Of a DNA stretch of 64,000 nucleotides, positions 16,869-24,080 are shown piece after piece; position 1 is the stretch's first letter, and each line of letters starts with the position of its first letter. Source of the stretch: Bacillus carboniphilus. Its GTDB lineage: Bacteria; Bacillota; Bacilli; Bacillales; JAIVKR01. The position numbers were made by a program, and so were the translations under genes. The stretch lies in NCBI RefSeq assembly GCF_020524035.2, contig NZ_CP129013.1, forward strand, positions 2,469,822-2,533,821. Reading direction: 5' to 3'. The notes beneath the pieces were generated by a model that saw only the letters and a list, made by a program, of their open reading frames with translations, did not search any database and was not told the origin of the DNA.

Positions 16869-17027
16869 TCATTCATCCTCTAATCCCAAAGCTTTCGAAA
16901 AACTCCAACCAGTAGTACTATTAATTATGCTATATCCCACACCAATGCCAACACCTACTGCTCCGACTGCCAATGCTGGTGCACCAATAAGAGCTATTCC
17001 AACACCCACGCCGGCACTTATTCCCAT
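16869..17027 (-). pseudogene. Remnant of a glycine-rich toxin tip
   Basis: The frame reads MGISAGVGVGIALIGAPALA, then VGAVGVGIGVGYSI and TTGWSFSKALGLEDE with stop. It matches the last 50 residues of the tips at 18903, 22345 and 24081 (VGVGIGVG, TGWSFSK). An in-frame stop lies just upstream, so the toxin is dead. Its stop overlaps the start region of the retained immunity gene. Confidence 0.8.
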
Positions 17028-17073
17028 TAGGGTTCACGTACCCCTTTTTTGTCTATAATCGAGCTTAGCATAC

Positions 17074-17101
17074 GTTCTGCACGAAATGATACGGTGCATC
17101 C
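17074..17101. repeat. Putative IS-end remnant (copy 1)
   Basis: The sequence GCACGAAATGATACGGTGCA matches GCCCGAAATGGTACAGTCAC at 21779-21798 in most positions. Both sit exactly at truncation points of toxin cassettes, as expected for the end of a shared insertion element. The element itself is not identifiable. Confidence 0.4.
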
Positions 17102-17151
17102 TATTTGTAAGTGGCTCAAAAAAAGAATTCTTGCCGCACCCCTTCAATCAT

Positions 17152-17198
17152 AAAAATCCTAATTTCCCAGATTTAAACTGAGAGCAATTAGGCTTTTT
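17152..17198 (-). terminator. Terminator of the 17242 immunity gene
   Basis: GCCTAATT and AATTAGGATTTTT pair around a 20-nt loop on the minus strand. Confidence 0.75.
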
Positions 17199-17241
17199 CA
17201 GTATTAACAAACCATAAATCACAATTTTCTTGCTGAAGCCA

Positions 17242-17751
17242 TTAAATACTTAATGAATCTCTTAAAATTTTATTTTCTATTTCATTAAGATTATCTATGA
17301 CAATCAAACATAGATTGTTTTGTTCATCAAACCCAAAACTAACCCTATCATTGGTTATTATTAAATTAACCTTAAAATTATCAGAAAAGAAGATATGCAA
17401 CACATTATTGCTATATCCAACTTTAACTTTTATTATCTCATCCTCAAATCTTTTTTTTGGCCATCCACTAATATTGAAAGCTGGTAATCCTTGTTGAATT
17501 CTAATGTCATCTCCAATATTTTCTTTTATTTCATTTCTTACATCCTGAATAATTGTTAATGTAATAGAATTTATTAATCCATCATTTGGTTCAATTCCAA
17601 TTTCTAGTAAGGATGTTTTGTCTGTCGCCCTCCAGTACAAATTACCATTTCCTTTTGGCCTATCAGTATGCCAAGTAACATTAATTGGAATAAACTGATC
17701 TATTTCTAAATGTTCTCTAACTGGTTCAGTTACATAGGATAGTTTTAGCAA
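17242..17751 (-). CDS. Candidate immunity protein for the nuclease-type tip
   Basis: 170 aa from a TTG at 17751 (LLKLSYVTEPVREHLEIDQF) with AAAGGAGG ideally spaced. A longer in-frame extension to 17784 would overlap the toxin gene. It is soluble, beta-rich and lacks a signal peptide (INVTWHTDRPKGNGNLYW, KKRFEDEIIKVKVGYSNN, VSFGFDEQNNLCLIV). It lies 13 bp after the toxin stop, the usual place for a cognate immunity gene. The family is not recognised with certainty and the role is inferred from position. Confidence 0.65.
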   Translation of the reverse strand: MLKLSYVTEPVREHLEIDQFIPINVTWHTDRPKGNGNLYWRATDKTSLLEIGIEPNDGLINSITLTIIQDVRNEIKENIGDDIRIQQGLPAFNISGWPKKRFEDEIIKVKVGYSNNVLHIFFSDNFKVNLIITNDRVSFGFDEQNNLCLIVIDNLNEIENKILRDSLSI

Positions 17752-17764
17752 CTTTATTCCTCCT

Positions 17765-18532
17765 TTAAGGTCTAAACACCGCATGTTTTACTACTGGGAA
17801 TTGACCAGGACCCCTTGGTTTACTGAATATTAATTCCCATTGATCAATATTCATTATTTCTTCAAATTTAATTCCTTGAACTGGAGCATGTTCTACTGCA
17901 GAATTAAAACTTTTTAACATTCCTTGTTCTGTCATGCCTCTACCATGTGAATAATACCTAGTTTCTGAATATTCAACCATGTGCTTAGTTGCATTCGCAT
18001 GAACCCAAAATTTACCATTATCAGTTGACATTTCAAAAGATTTTGGAATATTAGTACCAGGATTCACCGGTTGAGTAGCTTTTATTTTGTTCCAAACAGT
18101 TTTGTTTTTTGCTGTACTTTTAGCAAAACCAACTCCATATTTTGTTTCTTTAAGGCTATCACCAAAAGGAAGTATGGATACTAAACTTATACCTGCATTC
18201 TTAAATTCTCCTTTTGCAAGAAAGATACCTGCGTTAAGTAAGTCTGCTCCCAAAGCAATACCTTGAACAATCGGACTGGCACCCATTGGAGTAGATCCGG
18301 CCATTCCTAAAACATCTAACCCCTTTTGTATCCTGTCTCCTGCTGACTTACTTTTTTCAGCATATGGTGCTCTCCAAGTAAATGTACCATCCCCTTGATG
18401 AACGGGAATGGCTACATGAGCTTTTCCATCTTGTCCGATATAGGCAGGCGCATGTCCTGTTGGATCAATATAATTAACTGGATTATTGGTCGTATACGAA
18501 TACAAATGTTGTGACCAAGGATCATGAGCCAC
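17765..18532 (-). CDS. Orphan Rhs C-terminal cassette with probable nuclease tip
   Basis: 255 aa beginning inside the Rhs core (MAHDPWSQHLYSYTTNN, then NPVNYIDPTGHAP), with no ribosome-binding site of its own. It continues with a pre-toxin segment (GLDVLGMAGSTPMGAS, DLLNAGIFLAKGEFKNAG) and a tip of about 100 residues: NIPKSFEMSTDNGKFWVHAN, ATKHMVEY, QGMLKSFNSAVEHA, QWELIFSKPRGPGQFPVVKH. Such ends resemble small RNase-like tips of Bacillus LXG/Wap toxins, with His residues at ATKHM and VVKHA as candidate catalytic residues. As it stands it is probably silent until recombined onto a complete Rhs gene. Immunity at 17242. Confidence 0.65.
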   Translation of the reverse strand: MAHDPWSQHLYSYTTNNPVNYIDPTGHAPAYIGQDGKAHVAIPVHQGDGTFTWRAPYAEKSKSAGDRIQKGLDVLGMAGSTPMGASPIVQGIALGADLLNAGIFLAKGEFKNAGISLVSILPFGDSLKETKYGVGFAKSTAKNKTVWNKIKATQPVNPGTNIPKSFEMSTDNGKFWVHANATKHMVEYSETRYYSHGRGMTEQGMLKSFNSAVEHAPVQGIKFEEIMNIDQWELIFSKPRGPGQFPVVKHAVFRP

Positions 18533-18885
18533 ACCTTTATACGTATCTTGAGAAATAAAAATAGAATCACAAAGGTAAACAATCCTAATATAAATAGAAA
18601 ATAAAATCTCACAATTTTTTTATCTTCTTCATCACCGGTAAAATATTTAATAATCATGCTTATAAATATTGAAATAGGTAACATAATCATTAGTGTCCAA
18701 ATAATATAGTCATCAACATGATAGTCAAAAAATATTTCTGCCCCTAAAATAAAGTTTACTGCTACAAAGAAAAAAGCAATTGAATAGCCTAATATTTTTG
18801 CAACTATATCACCTTTATAAGACCATTTTATTAATGATGGACTTACTATTAGAGTTATAATTAAAAATAACAAAGATTTTATCAT
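18412..18885 (-). CDS. 4-TM immunity protein fused at its 3' end to Rhs core DNA
   Basis: The first about 110 residues are nearly identical to the 116-aa immunity protein at 23713 (SPSLIKWSYKGDIVAKILGY, ILGAEIFFDYHVDD, KYFTGDEEDKKIVRF). Its native last residues (FGLFLKYI) are replaced by FLKIRIKVWLMI and 35 more residues. These come from reading Rhs core DNA (the ISQDTYKGVAHDPW segment) out of frame. The junction is near 18552, so a deletion joined this gene to the 17765 cassette. It overlaps that cassette by 121 bp. Whether the altered tail is functional is unknown. Confidence 0.7.
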   Translation of the reverse strand: MIKSLLFLIITLIVSPSLIKWSYKGDIVAKILGYSIAFFFVAVNFILGAEIFFDYHVDDYIIWTLMIMLPISIFISMIIKYFTGDEEDKKIVRFYFLFILGLFTFVILFLFLKIRIKVWLMILGHNICIRIRPIIQLIILIQQDMRLPISDKMEKLM

Positions 18886-18902
18886 TTCAACTCTCCTTAG
18901 TC

Positions 18903-19496
18903 TTATTCCAACCCTATCTCTTTAGAAAAACTCCAACCTGTTCGACTATTTAAAACACTGAATCCTACACCAATTCCTATTCCTACCCCTGCAACTAGCA
19001 AAGCGGGTGCACCTGTCGCAGCTAACGCAATACCTGCTCCAGCCCCAATGGCTGAAACGGCTACATTATTAAATGCAGAAGCCTTCAAGTTGAAACCATC
19101 TAAACTTCCATTGTTAGTTCCATAGAAGACCGCTGCATCCGCTGCTACTCCAATCCCTGGACCATAAGTAAATGACTTCCCTGCATTTAAAGCTAAGTTT
19201 TTTACATCTTTTACTCTTTTCATCCGTTCTGGCATATTCCAGAATTTTTTATTTCCATCATCGCCTATCCAAGTATGCATTTTAGACGATACTGTACTCC
19301 ACTTACTTTCTGGAAGATCGGGTATAATTTTCTCCACGACTTTACCCATCAATTCAGCAGCAATACCTGAACTAAATCCAGCCCCCACAGCTACCGTCGT
19401 AGCATGTGCTTCTGCCCATTTTGCCGCATCTTTTACTGTAACGATGTGATACTTACAATTCCAAGTGGTGTGTGCTAAACTATTCATGTCCTTCAA
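18903..19496 (-). CDS. IS200 TnpA N-terminus fused in frame to a glycine-rich toxin tip
   Basis: 197 aa. The first 19 residues (MKDMNSLAHTTWNCKYHIV) are the start of an IS200/IS605-type TnpA transposase. From VKDAAKWAEAHATTVAVGAG onward the sequence is almost identical to the tip of the complete Rhs protein (24081). It ends GAGAGIALAATGAPALLVAG, VGIGIGVGFSV, TGWSFSKEIGLE. The TTG start has AAGGAGG and IS200 left-end DNA upstream, so this toxin tip may be translated without any Rhs carrier or secretion signal. An immunity gene (18412) follows 17 bp later. Confidence 0.75.
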   Translation of the reverse strand: MKDMNSLAHTTWNCKYHIVTVKDAAKWAEAHATTVAVGAGFSSGIAAELMGKVVEKIIPDLPESKWSTVSSKMHTWIGDDGNKKFWNMPERMKRVKDVKNLALNAGKSFTYGPGIGVAADAAVFYGTNNGSLDGFNLKASAFNNVAVSAIGAGAGIALAATGAPALLVAGVGIGIGVGFSVLNSRTGWSFSKEIGLE

Positions 19497-19623
19497 AGGG
19501 ACATACCTCCTTCTATGGTGAAATGGAGTGGTCGGGAAACCAACTTTATCCTACCATGAAGTGAGGTTTTTTTAATACCACGCTGTAAGCTTTCCTGAAC
19601 CCCCGGCATAGCCAGGGGTTTTC
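19440..19623 (-). mobile_element. Truncated IS200/IS605-family left end
   Basis: It contains the tnpA start (MNSLAHTTWNCKYHIV) with its AAGGAGG, and a subterminal hairpin AACCCC...GGGGTT at 19599-19620, typical of IS200 ends. The rest of tnpA, including its HUH and catalytic Tyr, is missing. The element is cut at about 19440 where toxin-tip DNA begins. Confidence 0.75.
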
Positions 19624-19638
19624 AAAACCACTAAAAAA

Positions 19639-19671
19639 AGAACTTGAAAGACGTATAGTCATTCAAGTTCT
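19639..19671 (-). terminator. Terminator of the ART/NADAR cassette
   Basis: A 10-bp stem AGAACTTGAA/TTCAAGTTCT with a 13-nt loop and a following T7 tract on the minus strand, eight bases after the NADAR stop. Confidence 0.9.
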
Positions 19672-19677
19672 AAAAAC

Positions 19678-20124
19678 TTAGTTTGATATATTATTTCTTA
19701 ACTGATCTCGCACTTCCATTAAGATTTTCCCTAGCATGTTTTTCCCAGATCCATCTTTTCCGCATCCCCAATAATAATCATTTGAGGTTTTTTCAACAAT
19801 AATCTTATTTCCTGTTGAAAGCAAAATTTCTTGTATATCATTATTAGTCGTAAACTTACTTAATACAGCCAACCTCATAACATCATCTTTAACTTCCTCC
19901 CAATCTGTCCTTAGTGGCTTATTTCTATCTCTCCCCATAATGGCCGCTTCCATTGGAGATACTGCCCGTCTAATTTGTTCTTCATAATTGGTACCAGCAA
20001 ATTTTTGTGCTTGAAAATAGTGTTCACTAGTCAACCAAAATTGTTTATCGATCTCAAATCCATAAGATGAGAAATTTGAAAAACAACCGTATTCATCGTT
20101 AACCTTATAAAAAAATACCTTCAT
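19678..20124 (-). CDS. NADAR (YbiA-like) domain protein, candidate ADP-ribose hydrolase immunity
   Basis: 148 aa covering a single NADAR domain: EYGCFSNFSSYGFEI, FWLTSEHYFQAQKFAG (the strongly conserved T-x-EHYFQA-KF signature), AVSPMEAAIMGRDRNKPLR, and a C-terminal YYWGCGKDGSGKNMLGKILM. NADAR proteins are known to act on ADP-ribose-linked substrates. In DarT1-DarG1 type systems the NADAR partner removes ADP-ribose from guanine. Here the gene is third in a unit with an ART-like Rhs tip (20467) and a 106-aa protein (20150). This makes it a plausible enzymatic antidote. The pairing is inference. Confidence 0.85.
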   Translation of the reverse strand: MKVFFYKVNDEYGCFSNFSSYGFEIDKQFWLTSEHYFQAQKFAGTNYEEQIRRAVSPMEAAIMGRDRNKPLRTDWEEVKDDVMRLAVLSKFTTNNDIQEILLSTGNKIIVEKTSNDYYWGCGKDGSGKNMLGKILMEVRDQLRNNISN

Positions 20125-20149
20125 ATACTATTCCTTTCCAAAGATTTAT

Positions 20150-20470
20150 TTAAATCTCTTTTTTAAATGGAGAATCCCAAAATATACGACTTAGGTGATC
20201 TTCTAATTTAGCAACTTCCATAAAAATTGAACTTGAATGCGAGTGATCTGCTTCCGATGCAACTGAAATGTATATAAAATATAACATTCCAACTAAATTC
20301 CTTCTTATCAATTCCTCACCATTTACTTGTAGTATTATTTCATTTAATATATTATATAGCTTATTAAATGCATCATGATTTATAGATTTAGAAGTCCTTA
20401 GAGGTACCAGTATATCAACCATTAAATTATCAATGATTTGTTCAATTTCAATTATCCTGCCATTTATCAT
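20150..20470 (-). CDS. Candidate immunity protein of the ART-tip cassette
   Basis: 106 aa, all-helical and soluble (IIEIEQIIDNLMVDILVPLR, HDAFNKLYNILNEIILQVNG, HSSSIFMEVAKLEDHLSRIF). The ATG overlaps the toxin stop by four bases (ATGA), indicating translational coupling. The family is not recognised. First position behind the toxin is where cognate immunity genes usually lie. It and the NADAR protein are both candidates, possibly one blocking the toxin and one reversing its damage. Confidence 0.65.
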   Translation of the reverse strand: MINGRIIEIEQIIDNLMVDILVPLRTSKSINHDAFNKLYNILNEIILQVNGEELIRRNLVGMLYFIYISVASEADHSHSSSIFMEVAKLEDHLSRIFWDSPFKKEI

Positions 20471-21864
20471 TTCACAAACCCCTTTATAGCATTATTAGGT
20501 ATACTTTGGTATATAGAAATTTCTTGTTGCCAAATTGAATAGTGATATGGTAATCCTTCTTTTCCATTTTGTCTAGGGTAAATTTCATACCCCTTATAAT
20601 TTTGAGATGGAACTTTATTCAAATCAATTTTAGCTATTCCTAAATTACTTCCGGAATTATTAAAACCTCTAGCAATATTTTTATCAGTAGTTGTAGATAT
20701 GAATGGATCATTCGCCCATGAAGATCTACTTGAGCCACTAACCAAGTGCTCCTTCAGACCCCATGTCCCATTTGGATTCTTAGCTTCTAATCCAAGTCCC
20801 TGACTAACCCTTTCAGCATCTTTTTGATTTAATGCACGATATACTACATTTTCACTAGATTTAGTTCCATTTTTAACAAAACTATTCGTCGCCCTACCAG
20901 CCTTCAAGTAATCAAGGTATGGTACCGCAGATGCTGCTGTTAGTCCAGCATTCTTAAATTCTCCTTTTGCAAGAAAGATACCTGCATTAAGTAAGTCTGC
21001 TCCCAAAGCAATACCTTGAACAATCGGACTGGCACCCATTGGAGTAGATCCGGCCATTCCTAAAACATCTAACCCATTTTGTATCCAGTCTCCTGCTGAC
21101 TTACTTTTTTCAGCATATGGTGCTCTCCAAGTAAATGTACCATCCCCTTGATGAACGGGAATCGCTACATGTGCTTTTCCGTCATGTCCGATATAGGCAG
21201 GAGCGTGTCCTGTTGGATCAATATAATTAACTGGATTATTGGTCGTATACGAATACAAATGTTGTGACCAAGGATCATGAGCCACACCTTTATACGTATC
21301 TTGAGAAATAAAGCGACCTGTATTTGAATTATAGTGACGTGCATTCATATAGTGTAAACCCGTGGACTGATCATGAACAGCCCCTGTGAACTTCACTTCG
21401 TTTAGGAACGATTTATCTCCTACTTCCTCTAAATTACCGAATTCATCATAGTCGTATCCTTTTACCCGTTCACCGGTGGGCTTTAAGATCGAAGTAACAC
21501 TACCACGCATATCATAGTGATAAAAGAAATAGTTATTTTTGTAGTTGCCATCAAATCTCTTGGACGTCACAATTCCACCATATGGGTCTAACACATGTTC
21601 CGTCGCTTTATTATGGTTGTTATCTGATGTATACAGAAGATTCCCTCTATCATACATATATTTCCATGAGGTTCCGTTAACCTTTTTTTCAATACGTTGT
21701 CCATCGCCATTATAGAAATTTTGAGTGATTATAGGATCTTGTCCATCCATGATTTGCTCCACCGAATCCAAACGATTCGCCCGAAATGGTACAGTCACCC
21801 CAATATGTGGGGCTTCTTTTTCAGCAGAGCTGATTACTTTATAAAATAGCGATAATTGTATCAT
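20467..21864 (-). CDS. Orphan Rhs C-terminal cassette with ADP-ribosyltransferase-like tip
   Basis: 465 aa. The first about 28 residues (MIQLSLFYKVISSAEKEAPH) come from unrelated DNA. From ANRLDSVEQIMDG to the DPTGHAP core it is nearly identical to the complete Rhs protein. A pre-toxin region (GLDVLGMAGSTPMGAS) precedes a tip of about 135 residues. The tip has the R-S-E layout of ART toxins: VVYRALNQ (Arg), DPFISTTTDKNIARGF (STT), and SIWQQEISIYQSIPNNAIKG (Q-x-E). There is no signal peptide, so it is probably a silent reservoir unless recombined. Partners at 20150 and 19678. Confidence 0.75.
   Translation of the reverse strand: MIQLSLFYKVISSAEKEAPHIGVTVPFRANRLDSVEQIMDGQDPIITQNFYNGDGQRIEKKVNGTSWKYMYDRGNLLYTSDNNHNKATEHVLDPYGGIVTSKRFDGNYKNNYFFYHYDMRGSVTSILKPTGERVKGYDYDEFGNLEEVGDKSFLNEVKFTGAVHDQSTGLHYMNARHYNSNTGRFISQDTYKGVAHDPWSQHLYSYTTNNPVNYIDPTGHAPAYIGHDGKAHVAIPVHQGDGTFTWRAPYAEKSKSAGDWIQNGLDVLGMAGSTPMGASPIVQGIALGADLLNAGIFLAKGEFKNAGLTAASAVPYLDYLKAGRATNSFVKNGTKSSENVVYRALNQKDAERVSQGLGLEAKNPNGTWGLKEHLVSGSSRSSWANDPFISTTTDKNIARGFNNSGSNLGIAKIDLNKVPSQNYKGYEIYPRQNGKEGLPYHYSIWQQEISIYQSIPNNAIKGFVK
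21779..21802. repeat. Putative IS-end remnant (copy 2)
   Basis: See 17074-17101. This copy lies exactly where similarity to the complete Rhs gene begins in the 20467 cassette, consistent with an insertion followed by deletion. Confidence 0.4.
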
Positions 21865-21896
21865 TTTATTTATCAGTCACACCAGGGTTCTAAATC

Positions 21897-21938
21897 AAAA
21901 AAAAGCTCCCTTGTGATAGTAAGTCATCACAAGGGAGC
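21897..21938 (-). terminator. Terminator of the 21962 immunity gene
   Basis: A 13-bp perfect stem GCTCCCTTGTGAT/ATCACAAGGGAGC, then T7 on the minus strand. Confidence 0.92.
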
Positions 21939-21961
21939 AGTATACCTCAATACACTAGCTT

Positions 21962-22327
21962 TTAGTAAAGTACTTCTTTAAGGAACTTCATTAATATAAC
22001 AAAAAGAAAAAATGAACCTAATAAACAAAATAGAAAAATAAAATATGTCCTTACATTTTTTTTATCTTCATCATCACCAATAATATATTTAATTACAACT
22101 CCTATAATAACCATAATTGGTAAACATATCATTAAAATACAAATAATATAATTATTTACGCTATAATTAAAAAATACATCCGCCCCTAAAATTATGTTTA
22201 CTGCTAAAAAGAAAAAAGCAATTGAATAACCTAATACTTTTGAAGCTAAATCACCTTTATAAGACCATTTTATTAATGATGGAACCACTATTATGGTTAT
22301 GATTAAAAATATCCCAAACTTTATCAT
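21962..22327 (-). CDS. 4-TM immunity-like membrane protein (Rhs tip family A)
   Basis: 121 aa with four hydrophobic helices: VPSLIKWSYKGDLASKVLGY, FFFLAVNIILGADVFFNYS, IICILMICLPIMVIIGVVIK, and YIIGDDEDKKNVRTYFIF. It is a clear paralogue of the membrane proteins at 16492, 18412 and 23713. It follows its toxin tip (22345) by 17 bp, the same spacing as the 24081/23713 pair. AAGGAAGGG precedes the start. An integral membrane immunity protein implies that the tip acts at the membrane. Confidence 0.75.
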   Translation of the reverse strand: MIKFGIFLIITIIVVPSLIKWSYKGDLASKVLGYSIAFFFLAVNIILGADVFFNYSVNNYIICILMICLPIMVIIGVVIKYIIGDDEDKKNVRTYFIFLFCLLGSFFLFVILMKFLKEVLY

Positions 22328-22344
22328 TTCAACCCTTCCTTACA

Positions 22345-22782
22345 TCAGTCTTTTTCAATCCCTAACGCTTTAGAAAAACTCCAACCTGTTTGACTATTGA
22401 CGAAACTATATCCAACACCAATACCTACACCTACTCCCGCACCAATAACAGTAACCGCGCCATTATTAACAGACGACGATATCCAATCAAAACCTTCTAA
22501 ATTCCCATTGTTATATGCGTATACACCAGCATCCGCTGCTACTCCAATCCCTGGACCATAAGTAAATGACTTCCCTGCATTTAAAGCTAAGTTTTTTACA
22601 TCTTTTACTCTTTTCATCTGTTCTGGCACATTCCGGAAATTTTTGTTTCCATCATCGCCTATCAAAGTATGCATTTTAGACGGTACTGTACTCCACTTGC
22701 TTTCCGGAAGATCGGGAAAAATTTTCTTCACTACCTTACCCATCAATTCAGCAGCAATACCTGAACTAAATCCAGCCCCCAC
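22345..22782 (-). CDS. Orphan glycine-rich toxin tip (family A variant)
   Basis: The recognisable frame begins before this GTG (KDAAKWAETHATSVAV) and is open back to about 22860 without an ATG, so the true start is unclear. The 145 residues shown contain AAELMGKVVKKIFPDLPESK, KMHTLIGDDGNKNFRNVPEQ, NAGKSFTYGPGIGVAADAG and a glycine-rich hydrophobic end (VIGAGVGVGIGVGYSFVNSQ, then TGWSFSKALGIEKD). It has no Rhs core or signal. It is diverged from the 24081 tip in the C-terminal third, where tip/immunity specificity would lie. Confidence 0.65.
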   Translation of the reverse strand: MGAGFSSGIAAELMGKVVKKIFPDLPESKWSTVPSKMHTLIGDDGNKNFRNVPEQMKRVKDVKNLALNAGKSFTYGPGIGVAADAGVYAYNNGNLEGFDWISSSVNNGAVTVIGAGVGVGIGVGYSFVNSQTGWSFSKALGIEKD

Positions 22783-22884
22783 AGCTACCGACGTAGCATG
22801 TGTTTCTGCCCATTTTGCCGCATCTTTTGACTGACAAAACGTTTTAGATAAACGCTTATATATTAAGGGTTTCCCCCTTAAAGC

Positions 22885-22912
22885 AAAAAAAGAACGCTAT
22901 TTTATTAGCGTC
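22885..22912 (-). terminator. Terminator, duplicate of 12712-12739
   Basis: GACGCTA...TAGCGTTC followed by T7 on the minus strand. It lies between the 23065 membrane gene and the 22345 tip. Confidence 0.8.
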
Positions 22913-23064
22913 CTATACAAAAGCTTATTCATCAAATAACACTTGAGCAATTACATATAATTTAAAATAATCACATCTAATTGTCATTTTCCAACCCATA
23001 CATTCTCATAAGTTTATTTACATTTCAATGTGAGGAAAAATCTTTTCTAATCCCTAGTAAAGAC

Positions 23065-23415
23065 TTATATATATTTCAATATAATTCCAAATAAAAAAAT
23101 ACACGCAAAAACTATAGAAAAGACCAAACCAACTGTTTTTAAATTATTTCTAACCACTTCTTCACTTTTTATATACCCTATTACTATTCCTAAAAAAACC
23201 ATAAAAGCATGAGTAAACAAAATGATTAATATCACCATTTTGGGTACATACGATTTTGTAAGCTCATTTATTCCCATCACCACAGTCATCGCTATAAACA
23301 AGATAATAAATGAAAGGAAAAACAACTTAAAAGGTGACTCCTTGAAAAAAACAAACTTCACTAAGTGTGGGCCTGTAAGTATTAAAATTAAAACAATTAT
23401 TAAAAAATATATCAT
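23065..23415 (-). CDS. Diverged 4-TM immunity-like membrane protein
   Basis: 116 aa with four hydrophobic segments (ILILTGPHLVKFVFFKESPF, FIILFIAMTVVMGINEL, VILIILFTHAFMVFLGIVIG, VGLVFSIVFACIFLFGIILK) and the C-terminus LKYI shared with 23713. Size, topology and PHLVKF/PSLIKW similarity suggest a distant member of the same family. GCAGGAGGACTGGGGAA precedes the start. A 33-codon toxin C-terminal remnant (23436) lies just upstream. Confidence 0.6.
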   Translation of the reverse strand: MIYFLIIVLILILTGPHLVKFVFFKESPFKLFFLSFIILFIAMTVVMGINELTKSYVPKMVILIILFTHAFMVFLGIVIGYIKSEEVVRNNLKTVGLVFSIVFACIFLFGIILKYI

Positions 23416-23435
23416 TTCCCCAGTCCTCCTGCAGT

Positions 23436-23534
23436 TTATTGTGAGTTAATAGTTTCTAGGGCTTTAGGGGGCACGATAACATTTGTTGTTGATGACGATG
23501 TTGAGGTACCTAACTTCTTAGCTTTAGGATCATT
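23436..23534 (-). pseudogene. C-terminal remnant of a lost toxin tip
   Basis: An open frame of 33 codons reads NDPKAKKLGTSTSSSTTNV, then IVPPKALETINSQ and stop, with a TAA immediately upstream. It ends 21 bp before the 23065 membrane gene, the normal toxin-immunity spacing. The body of the toxin is gone. Confidence 0.6.
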
Positions 23535-23572
23535 TTAAAATTTTTCAAGTGAATCGCAAAGTGTTCCTGCTA

Positions 23573-23612
23573 AAAAGTAGCACAAACCATAACAATGATC
23601 TGTGCTACTTTT
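23573..23612 (-). terminator. Terminator of the main Rhs toxin/immunity operon
   Basis: A 12-bp perfect stem AAAAGTAGCACA/TGTGCTACTTTT with a 16-nt loop; the A-rich arm supplies the U-tract. Confidence 0.88.
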
Positions 23613-23712
23613 GAATATTATTATGTTTTTTGAAGCTTGTAACAAAACACATAATTTGTTTACATGCCACACATTATAAGTGTTTTTTATAATATAGTTA
23701 TTGTGACTTCAA

Positions 23713-24063
23713 CTAAATATACTTCAAAAATAACCCAAATAGAATCACAAAGGTAAACAATCCTAATATAAATAGAAAATAAAATCTCACAATTTTTTTA
23801 TCTTCTTCATCACCGATAAAATATTTAATAATCATGCTAATAAATATTGAAATAGGTAACATAATCATTAGTGTCCAAATAATATAGTCATCAACATGAT
23901 AGTCAAAAAATATTTCTGCCCCTAAAATAAAGTTTACTGCTACAAAGAAAAAAGCAATTGAATAGCCTAGTATTTTTGCAACTATATCACCTTTATAAGA
24001 CCATTTTATTAATGATGGACTTACTATTAGAGTTATAATTAAAAATAACAAAGATTTTATCAT
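23713..24063 (-). CDS. 4-TM immunity protein of the complete Rhs toxin
   Basis: 116 aa with four predicted helices (SLLFLIITLIVSPSLIKW, AFFFVAVNFILGAEIFF, WTLMIMLPISIFISMII, FLFILGLFTFVILFGLFLK). It carries the family motifs SPSLIKWSYKGDIVAK and KYFIGDEEDKKIVRF. It starts 17 bp after the Rhs stop, with AAGGAGAG upstream, and a strong terminator ends the unit. The near-identical 5' part recurs at 18412. The inferred role is protection against the membrane-acting tip of the 3191-aa protein. Confidence 0.8.
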   Translation of the reverse strand: MIKSLLFLIITLIVSPSLIKWSYKGDIVAKILGYSIAFFFVAVNFILGAEIFFDYHVDDYIIWTLMIMLPISIFISMIIKYFIGDEEDKKIVRFYFLFILGLFTFVILFGLFLKYI

Positions 24064-24080
24064 TTCAACTCTCCTTAGTC

